From positions 186,001 to 250,000 of the forward strand of contig NZ_FQXV01000004.1 in the NCBI RefSeq assembly GCF_900130065.1: a DNA stretch of 64,000 nucleotides. Reading direction: 5' to 3'. Each line of letters opens with the position of its first letter. Positions within the stretch are counted from its first letter, which is position 1. A model generated the notes under the pieces. It was given only the letters and a program-made list of their open reading frames with translations. It had not been told where the DNA came from and ran no database searches. A program made the position numbers and the translations under genes. This stretch comes from Sporobacter termitidis DSM 10068 (GTDB taxonomy: Bacteria > Bacillota > Clostridia > Oscillospirales > Oscillospiraceae). Shown here piece by piece: positions 50,244 to 59,395 of the stretch.

Positions 50244-50801
50244 ATGAGTAAAAAATATGAAAAACTGGTGTTTGGATTTCCTGCCGAGTATAACCAGCTT
50301 GTCGCCATGGGAGACGATCCGGGCTTTATTTTATCTCCTCAGGCGTATTTCAGGGGCGCCTCTCAGATACCGGGCTCTAAATATAATGTGGGATTTCAGA
50401 TATTTGTTAAGCCCTTTTTCATTGACCGGATTCCGCACCGCCACAGTGTGGATGAATATCTGGTGTTCATGGGCGGAACCTTTCCGAATCTGTTTGATTT
50501 TGACGCCGAAATTGAGTTTACGATCGGCAAGATCGGTACCGACGCGGAGGTTTTTCATATCACGCAGCCGACGGTCATCCGCATTCCGGCCGGCGTCTAT
50601 CATTGCCCGCTGAACTTCAAGCGGGTTGACAAGCCGATTTTTTTCCAGGCCGGGCTGATGCAGGATATGTTCAGCAGCACGTATGACACCGAGGACGGCG
50701 GGCAAAAGGAGCTTTGGTATAACGGTCCGCTGCCCTGCAAATTAAATCCCGAGAAAAAATGCGACAGCTGCCGCAGCTGTATTGAAAGGGACTGGAAATA
50801 A
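50244..50801 (+). CDS. Cupin protein with C-terminal four-cysteine cluster (1)
   Basis: 185 aa from the ATG at 50244 (GAGAGGG 9 bases upstream; another ATG at 50238). Both cupin motifs are complete: HRHSVDE supplies H65, H67 and E71, and PAGVYHCPLN supplies H120, in the G(x)5HxH(x)3-4E and PxG(x)2H(x)3N patterns. These residues would hold one Fe, Mn, Zn or Ni. After the barrel, C165-x7-C173-x2-C176-x2-C179 forms a second metal or Fe-S site. I do not recognise a named family or substrate. No signal peptide, so cytoplasmic. A close paralogue follows. Confidence 0.85.
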   Translation: MSKKYEKLVFGFPAEYNQLVAMGDDPGFILSPQAYFRGASQIPGSKYNVGFQIFVKPFFIDRIPHRHSVDEYLVFMGGTFPNLFDFDAEIEFTIGKIGTDAEVFHITQPTVIRIPAGVYHCPLNFKRVDKPIFFQAGLMQDMFSSTYDTEDGGQKELWYNGPLPCKLNPEKKCDSCRSCIERDWK

Positions 50802-50844
50802 AAGCCGTCAAGCGCGATAGAAATATCAGAAAGGACTTGAATTA

Positions 50845-51393
50845 ATGTACGAAAAACTCGTGTTCCCTTTTCCTCAGGAAAACAATGAGGTCGTGGCCGA
50901 AGGTGACGATCCCGGTTTTGTCATCAAGCCCCAGGCGTATTTTCGAGGAGCGTCACAGATTCCGGGGGCGGGATTCAATGTCGGTTTTCAGATTTTCGTC
51001 AAACCCTTTTTTCTTGACCGTGTGCCTCACCGCCACAAAGAGGATGAATATCTTGTGTTTTTAGGCGGCTTATTTCCGAATGTTTTTGATTTTGACGCCG
51101 ATATTGAATTCACGCTCGGTCAGGTCGGCACTGACGCGGAGGTTTTCCATATCGCGAAGCCGACGATCATCCGCGTTCCCGCCGGCGTCTATCATTGTCC
51201 ACTGAACTTCAAGCGGGTCGACAAGCCGGTATTTTTCCAGGCGGCGCTTATGGAGCCTATGTTCGGCGGGCTATACGATACGCCCGACGGTGTTAAAGAA
51301 ATGCGGTACAACGGCCCTGTTCCCTGTAAGTATACTTCATCAAAGAAGTGTGATTCCTGCGGCAAGTGCCTTGAGGAAGATTGGAGAAGTTAA
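50845..51393 (+). CDS. Cupin protein with C-terminal four-cysteine cluster (2)
   Basis: 182 aa paralogue of the previous gene. Metal residues H62, H64, E68 and H117 and the cluster C161-x7-C169-x2-C172-x2-C175 are conserved. Long identical stretches in the core (AYFRGASQIPG, EVFH, PAGVYHCPLNFKRVDKP) show a tandem duplication, while the N-terminal half differs (ENNEVVAEGDDPGFVIKPQ against EYNQLVAMGDDPGFILSPQ). An AAAGGA site precedes the ATG. The ABC transporter starts 36 bases downstream. Confidence 0.85.
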   Translation: MYEKLVFPFPQENNEVVAEGDDPGFVIKPQAYFRGASQIPGAGFNVGFQIFVKPFFLDRVPHRHKEDEYLVFLGGLFPNVFDFDADIEFTLGQVGTDAEVFHIAKPTIIRVPAGVYHCPLNFKRVDKPVFFQAALMEPMFGGLYDTPDGVKEMRYNGPVPCKYTSSKKCDSCGKCLEEDWRS

Positions 51394-51429
51394 ACTCATC
51401 ATCAATCCTGAACAGAGGTAGGCGTAAAG

Positions 51430-52419
51430 ATGGCAAGATACATAGCAAAGCGGCTGCTGATGCTGATACCCGTCTTGTTGGGCATCTCATTGGTTGTGCT
51501 GATTTTAATCAACATCACACCCGGCGACCCCGCCAGAATGATGCTCGGTACGCAGGCGACGGAAGAGAAGGTGCAGGAGGTTCGCGAGGAATTGGGGCTG
51601 AACGATCCGCTGCCGGTACGTTACGGCCGTTTTATTTGGGACGTGCTGCACGGCGACTTCGGCACCTCGTATATGACGGGGCGCCCCGTATTTGACGAGA
51701 TGATGCAGCGCTTTCCGTATACGCTGCTGCTCGTGTCGATCAGCCTCGGGATTTCCATAATTCTCGGAATTCCGCTTGGCGTTTTCGCGGCGACGCACCA
51801 GTACACGTGGAAGGACAACGCGGCAATATTCATTTCGCTGTTCTGCGTTTCGATGCCCAGCTTCTGGTTCGCGCTGCTGCTCATACGATGGTTCGGCGTC
51901 AATTTGAGGTGGCTGCCGATCTCCGGAATAGCCAGCTGGAAGGGGTGGGTTTTGCCGTGCGTTTCGATGGCGCTCGGTCTTATCGCGAGTATAGCGAGGC
52001 AAACGCGGTCCAACCTTCTGGAAGTCATACGGCAGGATTACATTACAACGGCGCGGGCAAAAGGACTTTCGGAGGGCAAGGTGATCTACCGCCACGCGCT
52101 TAAAAATGCGATGATACCGGTCATCATGGTTATCGGCGGCATATTCGGCTCCCTCCTGGGCGGCGCCATGATCTCCGAGGTCATCTTCTCGATACCGGGA
52201 CTGGGCCAGTACACGATGACGGGGCTTTTCAACCGGGATTATCCCGTTATTCAGGGCAGCGTCCTGATACTGTCGACGCTGTTTGCGATTGTCATTCTCA
52301 TCGTCGACGCGATATTCGCGCTGGTAGATCCTCGAATTCGTTCGCAGTACAGCGGAAAGGGAAAAAGAAAGGCGGGTAAGCGATTTGAAAAAGAAACGCA
52401 AGCAGTCGAGACTGTATGA
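51430..52419 (+). CDS. Dpp/Opp-type ABC transporter permease (B subunit)
   Basis: 329 aa binding-protein-dependent transport permease with six membrane helices. The EAA motif, YITTARAKGLSEGKVIYRHA, faces the ATPase. The length and the N-terminal ARYIAKRLLMLIPVLLGISL are typical of DppB/OppB/NikB. Starts 36 bases after cupin 2. Its end overlaps the next permease start by 35 bases. Confidence 0.92.
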   Translation: MARYIAKRLLMLIPVLLGISLVVLILINITPGDPARMMLGTQATEEKVQEVREELGLNDPLPVRYGRFIWDVLHGDFGTSYMTGRPVFDEMMQRFPYTLLLVSISLGISIILGIPLGVFAATHQYTWKDNAAIFISLFCVSMPSFWFALLLIRWFGVNLRWLPISGIASWKGWVLPCVSMALGLIASIARQTRSNLLEVIRQDYITTARAKGLSEGKVIYRHALKNAMIPVIMVIGGIFGSLLGGAMISEVIFSIPGLGQYTMTGLFNRDYPVIQGSVLILSTLFAIVILIVDAIFALVDPRIRSQYSGKGKRKAGKRFEKETQAVETV

Positions 52420-53242
52420 CGTTTGGCGTCAGTTGAAAAAGAACAAGCTCGCTGTCGTCGCCCTTGTCGTACTTGTTCTGCTTGTTCTGATAGCGATATT
52501 AGGGCCTTACATAGCGCCTCACCCCTACGAACAGCAGAACGCCAAGCAGGCTTACGCCGATTCGAGCGCCGAGCATCTGCTCGGCACGGATAAGCTCGGG
52601 CGCGACATATTGAGCAGGCTTATCGTCGGCACGCGGCAGTCGCTTGAAATGGGCGTCATTGCGGTCGCTATCGCGGCTGTCATCGGGATGACGATCGGCG
52701 CAATAGCGGGATTTTACGGTAAATGGGTCGACAACCTGTGTATGCGTCTTTTAGATATTTATCAGGCGATACCGATGTTTCTCCTGTGTATTACGCTGGC
52801 GGCGATTCTGGGCCCAAGCCTCCAAAACGCGATCATCGCACTCGGTATCGGCACGGTGCCCGGCTACGCGCGGTTGATGCGGGCGTCGGTCCTGACCGTA
52901 CGCGAAAAGGAATACGTCGAGGCGGCGAGAGCCATCAATGCCGGAGACGCCCGCATCATACTCAAGCATATTGTGCCCAACGCGATGGCGCCGCTTATCG
53001 TTGAAATCACAATGGGCGTCGGCGCCTGTATCCTGGCGGGCTCCGCGCTCAGCTTTATCGGACTCGGCGTGCAGCCGCCGACGCCCGAGTGGGGCGCGAT
53101 GATTTCAGAGGCGCGGAACGTCATGCGCGAGCATCCGACGCTGGCGCTGTACCCCGGTATCTGCGTTATGATCAGCGTTCTCGCCTGCAATCTGCTTGGA
53201 GACGGGCTGCGGGACGCGCTGGACCCGCGCCTTAAAAATTGA
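52385..53242 (+). CDS. Dpp/Opp-type ABC transporter permease (C subunit)
   Basis: 285 aa, six helices, with the DppC-type N-terminal helix (KNKLAVVALVVLVLLVLIAI) and a second EAA loop (YVEAARAINAGDARIILKHI). TTG start at 52385 inside the end of the B gene, preceded by GGCGGGTAAG. Partner of the B subunit. Confidence 0.9.
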   Translation: MKKKRKQSRLYDVWRQLKKNKLAVVALVVLVLLVLIAILGPYIAPHPYEQQNAKQAYADSSAEHLLGTDKLGRDILSRLIVGTRQSLEMGVIAVAIAAVIGMTIGAIAGFYGKWVDNLCMRLLDIYQAIPMFLLCITLAAILGPSLQNAIIALGIGTVPGYARLMRASVLTVREKEYVEAARAINAGDARIILKHIVPNAMAPLIVEITMGVGACILAGSALSFIGLGVQPPTPEWGAMISEARNVMREHPTLALYPGICVMISVLACNLLGDGLRDALDPRLKN

Positions 53243-53251
53243 GGTAAACAA

Positions 53252-54220
53252 ATGACTGATAACTTACTTGAAATACACAATCTCGCGGTCGAATACCATA
53301 CCGACGACGCCGTCATTTATGCCGTTAACAATATAAACCTGACGATTAAGCAAGGCGAAACGATCGGCCTCGTGGGCGAGACAGGCGCGGGAAAAACGAC
53401 AATCGCAAAAAGCGCTCTCCGCATACTGCCGACGCCTCCGGCAAGGCTCGTCTCGGGGGAAATACTCTACAAGAGCAACGACCTGCTGCGGCTCTCGGAG
53501 AAAGAAATGAGAAAAATCCGCGGAAACAAGATCGCGATGATTTTCCAGGACCCGATGACCGCGCTCAACCCCATCGAGACGGTCGGCTTTCAAATCGCGG
53601 AGACAATCAAGCTGCACAACAGGATTTCGCGTGTGGAGGCTGAACGCCGCGCGTGCGATATGCTTGAAATGGTCGGTATACCAATGGAGCGCTTCAGCGA
53701 CTTCCCGCACCAGTTTTCCGGAGGAATGAAGCAGCGCGTCGTCATCGCTATGGCGCTGGCCTGCAATCCGGAGCTGCTCCTGGCCGACGAGCCGACGACG
53801 GCGCTTGACGTCACGATTCAGGCGCAGGTGCTCGAAATGATGCAGTCGCTGAAGGAGCGGCTCGGCACGTCCGTCATGCTGATTACGCATGACCTCGGCG
53901 TCGTCGCTGATTTCTGTGATTCCGTCGCCGTCGTATACGCCGGTGAAATCGTGGAGCGCGGCACCGTCGAGCACATCTTTGACTTTGCCGCGCACCCATA
54001 TACGATCGGCCTGTTCGGCTCTCTGCCGAGGCTCGACTCCAAGTCGCGGCGGCTTAAACCGATCAAGGGGCTGATGCCCGACCCGACGAATCTGCCGAAA
54101 GGCTGCCGATTCTGCGACCGCTGCCCCGAAGCAACCGCGCAGTGCGCCGAAGCTGCGCCCGAAGAAATCGAGATCGCGCCCGGGCATATTGTAAAATGTA
54201 TATTAGCGAGGGTTAAGTGA
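53252..54220 (+). CDS. Dpp/Opp-type ABC transporter ATPase (D subunit)
   Basis: 322 aa. Walker A GETGAGKTT, signature FSGGMKQRVVIAMALA, Walker B LLLADEPTTALD, and the oligopeptide-transporter C-terminal extension rich in Cys (GCRFCDRCPEA). In DppD-like proteins such Cys can hold an Fe-S cluster. It pairs with the F subunit; start 9 bases after the C-subunit stop. Confidence 0.92.
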   Translation: MTDNLLEIHNLAVEYHTDDAVIYAVNNINLTIKQGETIGLVGETGAGKTTIAKSALRILPTPPARLVSGEILYKSNDLLRLSEKEMRKIRGNKIAMIFQDPMTALNPIETVGFQIAETIKLHNRISRVEAERRACDMLEMVGIPMERFSDFPHQFSGGMKQRVVIAMALACNPELLLADEPTTALDVTIQAQVLEMMQSLKERLGTSVMLITHDLGVVADFCDSVAVVYAGEIVERGTVEHIFDFAAHPYTIGLFGSLPRLDSKSRRLKPIKGLMPDPTNLPKGCRFCDRCPEATAQCAEAAPEEIEIAPGHIVKCILARVK

Positions 54221-54221
54221 T

Positions 54222-55205
54222 ATGGCGGCATTACTCGAAGTCCACGACCTGATGAAATACTTCAAAACCCCGGGCGGCATGCTTCATGCCGTGGACGGCA
54301 TAAATTTTACGCTGAACGAGGGTAAAACGCTCGGCGTCGTCGGTGAGTCCGGCTGCGGAAAATCAACGCTCGGCCGCACGATATTGCATCTGCTCGACGC
54401 GACGGGCGGGCAGGTGTTATTCGAGGGCAGGGACATAACGAATCCCAATAAGAGCGAGCTGCACCGTATGCGCGAGGATATGCAGATCATCTTCCAGGAC
54501 CCGTTTTCGTCCCTCGACCCGCGCATGTCGGTGTGCGAAGCCATTATGGAGCCGCTTATTCTGCGCGGCGGCATGTCCAGGGCGGATATGCTTGCCGAAA
54601 CACGGCAGCTGATGGACACGGTCGGCATTGCGGCCCGGTTTGAAAATTCGTATCCCCACGAGCTTGACGGCGGACGGCGTCAGCGTATCGGTATCGCCCG
54701 GGCGCTTTCGCTGAAACCGAAGTTTATCGTTTGTGACGAGCCCGTATCGGCGCTTGACGTTTCCATTCAGGCACAGATCATCAATCTGATGCTCGACTTG
54801 CAGGAAGAGCGCGGCCTTGCGTACATGTTCGTCACCCATGACCTCTCTGTTGTCAAGTACATATCGGATGACATCATGGTGATGTACCTCGGGCAAATGG
54901 TTGAAAAAGCGCCCGCGGAGGAGCTGTTTCGCAATACGCTTCATCCGTACACCAAGGCTCTGCTGTCGGCGATCCCGATTCCCAGTATCCATGACAAGAA
55001 AAAACGCATCCTTTTGCAGGGCGAAATCACATCGCCGATCAATCCGAAGCCCGGATGCCGGTTCATGGCGCGGTGTCAGTACGCGACGGGCGAATGTGCC
55101 TGTCAGCAAACGCTCGTGGAATGCTCACCCGGGCACTTTGTCGGGTGCTGCAGATATGAGGCTGTTAAATATGAGGCTATTAATAATATGGAGGAATCAA
55201 AATGA
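54222..55205 (+). CDS. Dpp/Opp-type ABC transporter ATPase (F subunit)
   Basis: 327 aa. Walker A GESGCGKST, Walker B FIVCDEPVSALD and the same C-terminal extension (GCRFMARC). The signature reads LDGGRRQRIGIARAL, with Asp for the first Ser of the LSGGQ; this variant occurs in other DppF-like proteins, so it is not by itself a defect. The ABC heterodimer with the D subunit energises import. Its end overlaps the lipoprotein start by four bases. Confidence 0.92.
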   Translation: MAALLEVHDLMKYFKTPGGMLHAVDGINFTLNEGKTLGVVGESGCGKSTLGRTILHLLDATGGQVLFEGRDITNPNKSELHRMREDMQIIFQDPFSSLDPRMSVCEAIMEPLILRGGMSRADMLAETRQLMDTVGIAARFENSYPHELDGGRRQRIGIARALSLKPKFIVCDEPVSALDVSIQAQIINLMLDLQEERGLAYMFVTHDLSVVKYISDDIMVMYLGQMVEKAPAEELFRNTLHPYTKALLSAIPIPSIHDKKKRILLQGEITSPINPKPGCRFMARCQYATGECACQQTLVECSPGHFVGCCRYEAVKYEAINNMEESK

Positions 55206-56764
55206 AAAAGGCTGCAAAGAAACTGCTCGCACTGTTACTCGCCTGCGTTATCATTTCCTCGCTCGCGGCGTGCGGCAACAGTGAAACCGTCGGCGCGGGC
55301 AGTCCCGCCCCCGGTACCGGCACGTCCGGCCCCGCAAGAGATACCCTCAACATCGCCGTATCGCTTGACAGCGGTACGCTCGATCCGCTCGGCGTCACGG
55401 GAGCGGGCGGATTCCTGAACGTCGTGCATACCTATATGGAGCCGCTGCTCGACAACAAATCTGATGGTTCGCGCGTCTGGATTCTCGCCACCGGCATCGA
55501 TCGCATCAGCGACATTGAGTACACGATGCACCTGCGTGAGGGCGTAAAATTTTCCAACGGCAATCCGTTTAACGCTGACGACGTCATGTACACAATGAAG
55601 CTCAACCATGATGACCCGCAGTTTTTCCTGAATGTTAAGGCCATCGATTTTGACAAGACAAAGAAAATCGACGATTATACGATCGATCTTTGGTATACGA
55701 CCTATAATGCCGCGCAGGAAGTCGGGTTCAGCCAGATGCCAATCCTTGACGCCGAGTCCTACAATTCGGATACGGCGTCGCTCCACCCGATAGGAACCGG
55801 CCCGTATGTGGTGACGGATTACATTGTCAACAGCCACGTGACAGTGAAGGCCCGGGATGACTATTGGGGCACTGCGCCCACCATCAAGACAATCAATTTC
55901 AAAACCCTGAACGAGGACGAGCAGCGGGTAAACGCCCTTGAAACGGGCGACGTCGATATGGCGGCGATTCCCATTAAGGATGCCGATTATGTCAAATCTC
56001 TCGGGAATTACGAAGTTGCTCCTTTCAATGCCGGTGTGGCGCAGACTGTGTTCTTCAATATGACGCCGGATGGAGCGCTCGGTACAAAGGAAGCCCGCTA
56101 TGCCGTCTCCTATGCCATCGACCGCGAGGCTGTTGTGGACGTCGTTTACAGCGGCCAGTCCAAGGTTCTCAATTGGCCGATCTCGGATACCTGCATTGAC
56201 AAGGAGTCCCGGTTTGACAATATGAGTGATCTCTATACAACCGGATATAGCCCCGACAAGGCGAAACAATTGGCCGAGCAGACCGGCCTCACGGGTAAAA
56301 CGCTCCGCATTATTACAAACGGCGCGGCGCCGAATGTTACGACAGCGGAAATCATACAGGGCAATCTCCAGGATATCGGCGTCAAAGCGGACATTATCAA
56401 CTACGATCAGGCCACGTATTTTTCGGTGTTGATGGACGCAAGCAGGTTCGATGTCGCGGTCTTCCAGCCGTCGGCTCCGAGTGTTATGGCGGCGGACATC
56501 TTAGGTATGTACCTGTCCCTCATCCCGCTGGGCTGGACGGGTCCTGAGCACGATCAGTATATGGCGCTCGGCGCGCAGTGCCTCGCCACATACGACACGA
56601 AAGTACGCGGTGATTTGATTTATGATATGCTGAAGATTTTTGTGGATCAGGACCCGTGGTACGGCATATGCGAAGGGCCGGCCATGAACGCGTACTCCAA
56701 AGATCTCAAGGGCGTCGAATATATGCTGGGCGGAAACATGAATTATCAGAGCATGTCATTCTAA
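55202..56764 (+). CDS. ABC transporter substrate-binding lipoprotein (SBP family 5)
   Basis: 520 aa. Signal peptide with lipobox SLAAC (Cys24), then the family-5 solute-binding fold (VSLDSGTLDPLGVTGAGGFL; AVSYAIDREAVVDVVYSGQS). It captures peptides, nickel complexes or small opines outside the cell; the specificity is not readable. It completes the importer. A terminator follows at 56807-56854, then the large cupin. Confidence 0.9.
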   Translation: MKKAAKKLLALLLACVIISSLAACGNSETVGAGSPAPGTGTSGPARDTLNIAVSLDSGTLDPLGVTGAGGFLNVVHTYMEPLLDNKSDGSRVWILATGIDRISDIEYTMHLREGVKFSNGNPFNADDVMYTMKLNHDDPQFFLNVKAIDFDKTKKIDDYTIDLWYTTYNAAQEVGFSQMPILDAESYNSDTASLHPIGTGPYVVTDYIVNSHVTVKARDDYWGTAPTIKTINFKTLNEDEQRVNALETGDVDMAAIPIKDADYVKSLGNYEVAPFNAGVAQTVFFNMTPDGALGTKEARYAVSYAIDREAVVDVVYSGQSKVLNWPISDTCIDKESRFDNMSDLYTTGYSPDKAKQLAEQTGLTGKTLRIITNGAAPNVTTAEIIQGNLQDIGVKADIINYDQATYFSVLMDASRFDVAVFQPSAPSVMAADILGMYLSLIPLGWTGPEHDQYMALGAQCLATYDTKVRGDLIYDMLKIFVDQDPWYGICEGPAMNAYSKDLKGVEYMLGGNMNYQSMSF

Positions 56765-56806
56765 AAGACATCAGTTTGCCTCGAGGCTCATAGATGTATG
56801 ACGAAG

Positions 56807-56854
56807 CCGCTCCTCTATTCAGCAGGTTGCTGCTTGCATAGAGGAGCGGTTTTT
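56807..56854 (+). terminator. Terminator between the binding protein and the large cupin
   Basis: Perfect 12-base stem CCGCTCCTCTAT / ATAGAGGAGCGG with a 19-base loop, then TTTTTGC. Part of the transcript must pass it, or the large cupin needs its own promoter, to be made. Confidence 0.88.
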
Positions 56855-56904
56855 GCGGATATCGGCCCGCAGGAATCAGAATAACCAATAAAGGAGAGTA
56901 AATA

Positions 56905-58245
56905 ATGCAGGAAAAGTATGAAAAGCTGTTTTATGAATTCGTACCGCAGGAAACAAGCTGGGGCGACTGGTGTCATTCACCGCAGGCGTATTTCCGGGGC
57001 GAAAAGGATTTGCCCGGCGCCGCCATGAACGTCGGCTTTCAGGTGTTCAAGGCCCCGGTGCTTTTAGAGCGCGAGCCGCACTTCCACAGAGAGGACGAGT
57101 ATCTTGTGTTTCTCGGCGCGAAGCTGCCCGACGTGTTTTCCTCCTTTGACGCGGAGGTGCACTTCTTCATGGGCAAAACGCTTGAGACGATGGAGAAAAT
57201 CGTTATCACGGAGCCGACGATCATAAAGCTCCCGAAAGGCTGGTGGCACAGCCCGCTGAATTTCGTGCGCATTGACAAGCCCCTGCTGTTCCAGGCTGTT
57301 ATGCTTTCGGGCAAGGAGGGGAGCGTCAAGCTCGTCGAGCGTGAAAACGGCGAGCGGCAGTATATCTTCACGGGGGACGAAACGCGCCTTTGCATTTTCG
57401 ATTCTCATAAAAGCTGCAACTACTGCGGTTATTGCTTCTCGCATCCCGACGAGCGGCCGAAGCTGCCGTATTCATATGTGAAATGGACCGTTGTCAACGA
57501 AGACGGCATAGAAGCCTATACGGACACCGGCGCCTATGACGCCGCAAAGGCGCCTGCGTCGCCTGATTGCGTCATTACCCCCGAGTATAAGTCGAAACCC
57601 TATTCGGACGCGACAAAACTGAAAGCCAAAAAGCCCCCGCTCTCGCCGGAGACCGCCAAGTGTATTCTTGCGCTTCCGAAGGAAGAGACGCGATGGGGCG
57701 CCTGGTGCCCGTCGCCGCAGGCGTACTTCCGCGGCGAAACGTATATGGAGGACGCGACGTACCACGTCGGCTGGCAGGTTTTCGCGGGTCCGAACGACAT
57801 GGAGGATACGCATATACATCAGGGCGTTGAGGAGTATATTTTCTTTATGGGCGCCGACCCGATGAACATTTTCGATTTCGACTGCGAGATTGAAATGTTC
57901 TTCGGAGACGATCCCGATCATCTGGAAAGCAAAATCATCACCAAACCGACGGTTGTGCGGATTCCCGCAAACGTCTGGCACTGCCCGATAAAGTTCCGCA
58001 AGATGAACAAGCCGCTCGTATTCCAGGCGGCCTTTTTGTCCGGCACCTGGGGGACGATCACGCAGGCGCCGGACGATAACAAGCCTGAAATTCCGCCGGA
58101 GGTGCTTGAGAAAATGCCCTTCGCCAGGATGCATACATATAATTATATGGGTGACAACGTGCGCTTTTGTAAATACAACGCCAAAAAACGCTGCAACATC
58201 TGCGGCGCGTGCTTCCCGAGCCCCGAGGATTACCTGCAGGAATAA
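56905..58245 (+). CDS. Double cupin protein with two four-cysteine clusters (3)
   Basis: 446 aa. Two full cupin units in tandem: residues about 1-180 with H59, H61, E65, H115 and C163-x7-C171-x2-C174-x2-C177; residues about 250-440 with H303, H305, E309 or E310, H359 and C422-x7-C430-x2-C433-x2-C436. The second unit has PANVWHCPIK, so its cupin motif 2 is less perfect. The linker (about 185-250) has no known domain. It extends the small cupins flanking the transporter and lies after a terminator with an AAAGGAGAG site. Confidence 0.85.
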   Translation: MQEKYEKLFYEFVPQETSWGDWCHSPQAYFRGEKDLPGAAMNVGFQVFKAPVLLEREPHFHREDEYLVFLGAKLPDVFSSFDAEVHFFMGKTLETMEKIVITEPTIIKLPKGWWHSPLNFVRIDKPLLFQAVMLSGKEGSVKLVERENGERQYIFTGDETRLCIFDSHKSCNYCGYCFSHPDERPKLPYSYVKWTVVNEDGIEAYTDTGAYDAAKAPASPDCVITPEYKSKPYSDATKLKAKKPPLSPETAKCILALPKEETRWGAWCPSPQAYFRGETYMEDATYHVGWQVFAGPNDMEDTHIHQGVEEYIFFMGADPMNIFDFDCEIEMFFGDDPDHLESKIITKPTVVRIPANVWHCPIKFRKMNKPLVFQAAFLSGTWGTITQAPDDNKPEIPPEVLEKMPFARMHTYNYMGDNVRFCKYNAKKRCNICGACFPSPEDYLQE

Positions 58246-58284
58246 CAGTGCCCACGTTGGGGCAGACAGCTGTCAAAAAGCAAT

Positions 58285-58321
58285 AAAAAGTCTTGGAACC
58301 GTATGATTCCAAGACTTTTTT
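58285..58321 (+). terminator. Terminator after the double cupin
   Basis: Perfect stem AAAAAGTCTTGGAA / TTCCAAGACTTTTT with an 8-base loop and a T tract, 40 bases after the stop; ends the cupin/ABC locus. Confidence 0.9.
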
Positions 58322-58481
58322 GAGAAGTTAGGTGAAAAAAGATGCCGGCCCCTCCTGCTTTAGCCACGCCTATGCATTCCGTTTTCCGCTTGCGAAGTGC
58401 TGCTTTTCAAATATCCGGCTAATATTTTAAACGAGTCCTACATTGACCATAATGAATATAAAGAACAAGAGGTGAATAAGT

Positions 58482-59192
58482 TTGGTCTACTTAATCATCA
58501 CGGTCCGAATTATTTCTGTTATGGTACTGTTTCTGTTTTTGATTTTGAAAACAGGCAGACGCAAGATCGCCGAGCTTCCTGTTTATGACTTTTTATCGAT
58601 TATCGTCATTGGAAGCGTCATCGGCGCAGACATTGCGGAGCCAAATATTCCTCATCTTCCCACATTGTTTGCGGTGATACTTATCGTCACTCTGCAATAT
58701 CTGGTAAGTTGTCTATTGATAAACAACAAAAAAATTGCGCGTAAAATCACTTTCGGCCCCACTGTCATTATCCAGAACGGCCAGTTTATCAAGTCAAACA
58801 TGAAAAGGCTGAAATACTCTATAGAAAATGTGTTAATGGCATTGAGGGAAAAGGATATATTCGACTTGAATGAGGTTGAGTACGCTATTGTAGAGGGCAG
58901 CGGCAATATCAGCGTTCTCAAAAGGTCTCAGTTTCTACCGTTGACTCTTGCAGATATGAAGCTTAAGCCTGATACAAAAGGCCTATCCGTTCCCCTTATT
59001 ATTGACGGAAAGGTTCATGACAGCAATCTTCAGCAACTTCAGCGTGACAGATCCTGGCTCGCTTCACAATTAGATCAGGCCGGCATCCATGATTTTAGTG
59101 AGGTATTTTACGCGGATTGCAATATGGAAGGCAGATTGTATATCTCAAAAATATTACAGGCAAAAAACTTTAATGATGACTTCACTTTGTAG
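58482..59192 (+). CDS. YetF/DUF421-type membrane protein
   Basis: 236 aa from a TTG at 58482 (AGAGGTG 7 bases upstream). Three N-terminal membrane helices (VYLIITVRIISVMVLFLFLI) are followed by the YetF cytoplasmic domain (GRRKIAELPVYDFLSIIVIG, IENVLMALREKDIFDLNEVE). Function of the family is unsettled. More AT-rich than the adjacent transporter genes, and monocistronic. Confidence 0.88.
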   Translation: MVYLIITVRIISVMVLFLFLILKTGRRKIAELPVYDFLSIIVIGSVIGADIAEPNIPHLPTLFAVILIVTLQYLVSCLLINNKKIARKITFGPTVIIQNGQFIKSNMKRLKYSIENVLMALREKDIFDLNEVEYAIVEGSGNISVLKRSQFLPLTLADMKLKPDTKGLSVPLIIDGKVHDSNLQQLQRDRSWLASQLDQAGIHDFSEVFYADCNMEGRLYISKILQAKNFNDDFTL

Positions 59193-59217
59193 TATCGCGT
59201 AAACCGCAAAAAACATA

Positions 59218-59254
59218 AGCAAAAGGACCAAACTTCAAGTTCGGTCCTTTTGCT
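59218..59254 (+). terminator. Terminator after the YetF-type gene
   Basis: Stem AGCAAAAGGACC / GGTCCTTTTGCTTC with a 13-base loop. It sits directly before the convergent tRNA-Ser genes and may work in both directions. Confidence 0.85.
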
Positions 59255-59262
59255 TCATTGAT

Positions 59263-59354
59263 TGGCGGAGAAGGAGGGATTTGAACCCTCGCAACGCTCA
59301 TCACGTTCTACTCCCTTAGCAGGGGAGCCCCTTCGGCCTCTTGGGTACTTCTCC
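59263..59354 (-). tRNA. tRNA-Ser (GCT)
   Basis: Type II tRNA on the minus strand. Acceptor GGAGAAG/CTTCTCC, anticodon stem-loop CTCCC-CTGCTAA-GGGAG giving anticodon GCT (reads AGC/AGT), long variable arm, T arm GAGGGTTCAAATCCCTC. CCA is encoded (TGG at 59263-59265 on plus strand). Confidence 0.95.
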
Positions 59355-59395
59355 AAGGCAAATTTATCGAATCTATTCGAATTAAGCGGAAAATT

